This document shows, piece by piece, positions 5,408-6,196 of a stretch of 6,196 bases of DNA (positions are counted from its first letter, which is position 1; every line of letters starts with the position of its first letter). The notes beneath the pieces are model-generated. The model made no database searches, was not told the origin of the DNA, and saw only the letters and a list, made by a program, of their open reading frames with translations. The position numbers and the translations under genes are program-made. The DNA comes from Burkholderiales bacterium (GTDB lineage Bacteria; Pseudomonadota; Gammaproteobacteria; Burkholderiales; Burkholderiaceae_C): contig CANJKD010000163.1 in assembly GCA_947474415.1 (NCBI GenBank), positions 1 through 6,196 of the forward strand, in the 5' to 3' direction.

Positions 5408-6163
5408 TCAACGCTTTCTGTTGTCGGTGTCGGTGTCGAGTGGCTGCAGGCTCTGCCAGGCGGTCGACGAGGCTGGGCTCCACGCAGCGCTTGCGTCGGT
5501 CGAACCCGCCGTGGCGCCGGATCGAAGCGCCTGCGCCACCGCAGTCTCGAACAGGGCCAGCACAGCGCTGATGACCGTGGCGTCCGGCGCATCGAGTTGC
5601 ATGCGCAAGTAGGCGCGGCCGCGCAGCGTCATCAACACGAACGGCGGCTCATCGAGCAGAAAGCCACTGGCCGCGCGCTCCAGTGTGTTGGCCAACGGGC
5701 CCTCCAGCCAGGCCAGCCCGGCAGCGGGGTCGCTTGCCACGGCGCCGAAGCGGGCGCGCAGCACCTTCAACGGGCTCAGGTTGACCTTCGGGAACATCAC
5801 AAGCCAGCGCATCTCTTCGGGCGTCTTGATGCCGATTTGCGTTTGCACGTTGTCGGTGAATTCTTCGAAGGTCTGGCGTTCGAGCGCGTCCATCAGGGGG
5901 CGCGACAGCAACAGCATTTGCGCGTCACCCGAAAGTTCTAGTTCCATGCGCAAACGCAACTCGTGGCCTGCGATATAGCCGCGCTTCGGCGGCCCCCACT
6001 CCATGCGCCAGGGCTTGCCATCGAAGACGCCGTCGATCACGAAACCCTCATCGCCGCGGGCACGCTTGAAGCCGTGACCGCGCCGCTTCGCCCATTCGGA
6101 CACCTCAGCCAGATCAGGGCCGGGCGGTGGCCTGGCAAAGAAGCGCTTGAACGATTCGAGCAT
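5408..6163 (-). CDS. Hypothetical protein, cytoplasmic, family not recognised
   Basis: I do not recognise this 251-residue protein. It has no signal peptide or membrane segment. The N-terminus is short and basic-aromatic (MLESFKRFFARPPPGPDL), followed by a region rich in Arg, Lys, Trp and Gly with WRMEWGPPKRGYIAGHELRL at about 52-71. A mixed region with several Leu-rich stretches follows. The last 35 or so residues are rich in Ala, Ser and Thr and look disordered. Codon use and composition match the neighbours, which supports a real gene. The ATG at 6163-6161 is chosen; a TTG at 6175-6173 in the same frame would add four residues. The ribosome-binding site is weak in either case. A perfect palindrome CCACT-AG-AGTGG (6177-6188) lies just upstream. 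It converges with the dehydrogenase gene, so there is no operon link to the pathway genes. Confidence 0.75.
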   Translation of the reverse strand: MLESFKRFFARPPPGPDLAEVSEWAKRRGHGFKRARGDEGFVIDGVFDGKPWRMEWGPPKRGYIAGHELRLRMELELSGDAQMLLLSRPLMDALERQTFEEFTDNVQTQIGIKTPEEMRWLVMFPKVNLSPLKVLRARFGAVASDPAAGLAWLEGPLANTLERAASGFLLDEPPFVLMTLRGRAYLRMQLDAPDATVISAVLALFETAVAQALRSGATAGSTDASAAWSPASSTAWQSLQPLDTDTDNRKR

Positions 6164-6176
6164 GATGGCGTTCAAT

Positions 6177-6188
6177 CCACTAGAGTGG
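6177..6188. promoter_or_regulatory. 12-base palindrome upstream of the hypothetical gene
   Basis: CCACT-AG-AGTGG is a perfect inverted repeat 13 bases before the chosen ATG of the leftward gene. The position suits an operator or a 5'-leader hairpin, but the window ends eight bases beyond it and the arms are short, so no function can be assigned. Confidence 0.2.
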
Positions 6189-6196
6189 CCGTCCCA

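Noticed and set aside
4057..5592. 511-codon open frame on the minus strand
   Set aside because: It lies antisense to the whole dehydrogenase gene, its translation is rich in Arg, Ala, His and Gly without any family signature, and it is the expected shadow of GC-rich codon bias.

Overview
The window is GC-rich (about two-thirds G+C by eye) with tightly packed genes. Its protein families point to a beta-proteobacterium of the order Burkholderiales, probably near Comamonadaceae or the Rubrivivax/Leptothrix group. This placement rests on protein style and composition only; there is no rRNA gene or other direct marker. No tRNA, rRNA, CRISPR array, insertion sequence or phage gene was found.

Layout, left to right. 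(1) 1-136, minus: the first 45 codons of an exported protein with a FimV-like amino terminus, cut by the window edge. (2) 343-1122, plus: a crotonase-superfamily enzyme of the 'oxepin-CoA hydrolase, alternative type' / PaaG-like kind. (3) 1162-1941, minus: a class II aldolase/adducin-domain protein, convergent with (2). (4) 1942-2073: a divergent regulatory region with a 15-base palindrome. (5) 2074-2802, plus: a Crp/Fnr-type regulator. (6) 2878-3972, plus: an aminoglycoside-phosphotransferase-fold kinase of the ACAD10/11-LvaA type. (7) 4042-5283, plus: an acyl-CoA dehydrogenase of the ACAD10/11-LvaC type. (8) 5408-6163, minus: an unrecognised cytoplasmic protein, convergent with (7) across a GC-rich stem-loop.

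How they may work together. Genes 6 and 7 are the most informative pair. In mammals the same two domains are fused in ACAD10 and ACAD11, and in the Pseudomonas levulinate (lva) pathway they are separate proteins. In both cases the kinase phosphorylates the 4-hydroxyl of a 4-hydroxyacyl-CoA and the dehydrogenase-fold partner removes the phosphate, giving a product that can enter beta-oxidation. The simplest reading is a small CoA-thioester catabolic locus with its own Crp/Fnr-type regulator at the head of a regulator-kinase-dehydrogenase run. The aldolase/adducin protein is transcribed away from the shared control region, and a crotonase lies beyond it. The enzymatic role of the pair is inferred from family membership; the natural substrate cannot be read from the sequence.
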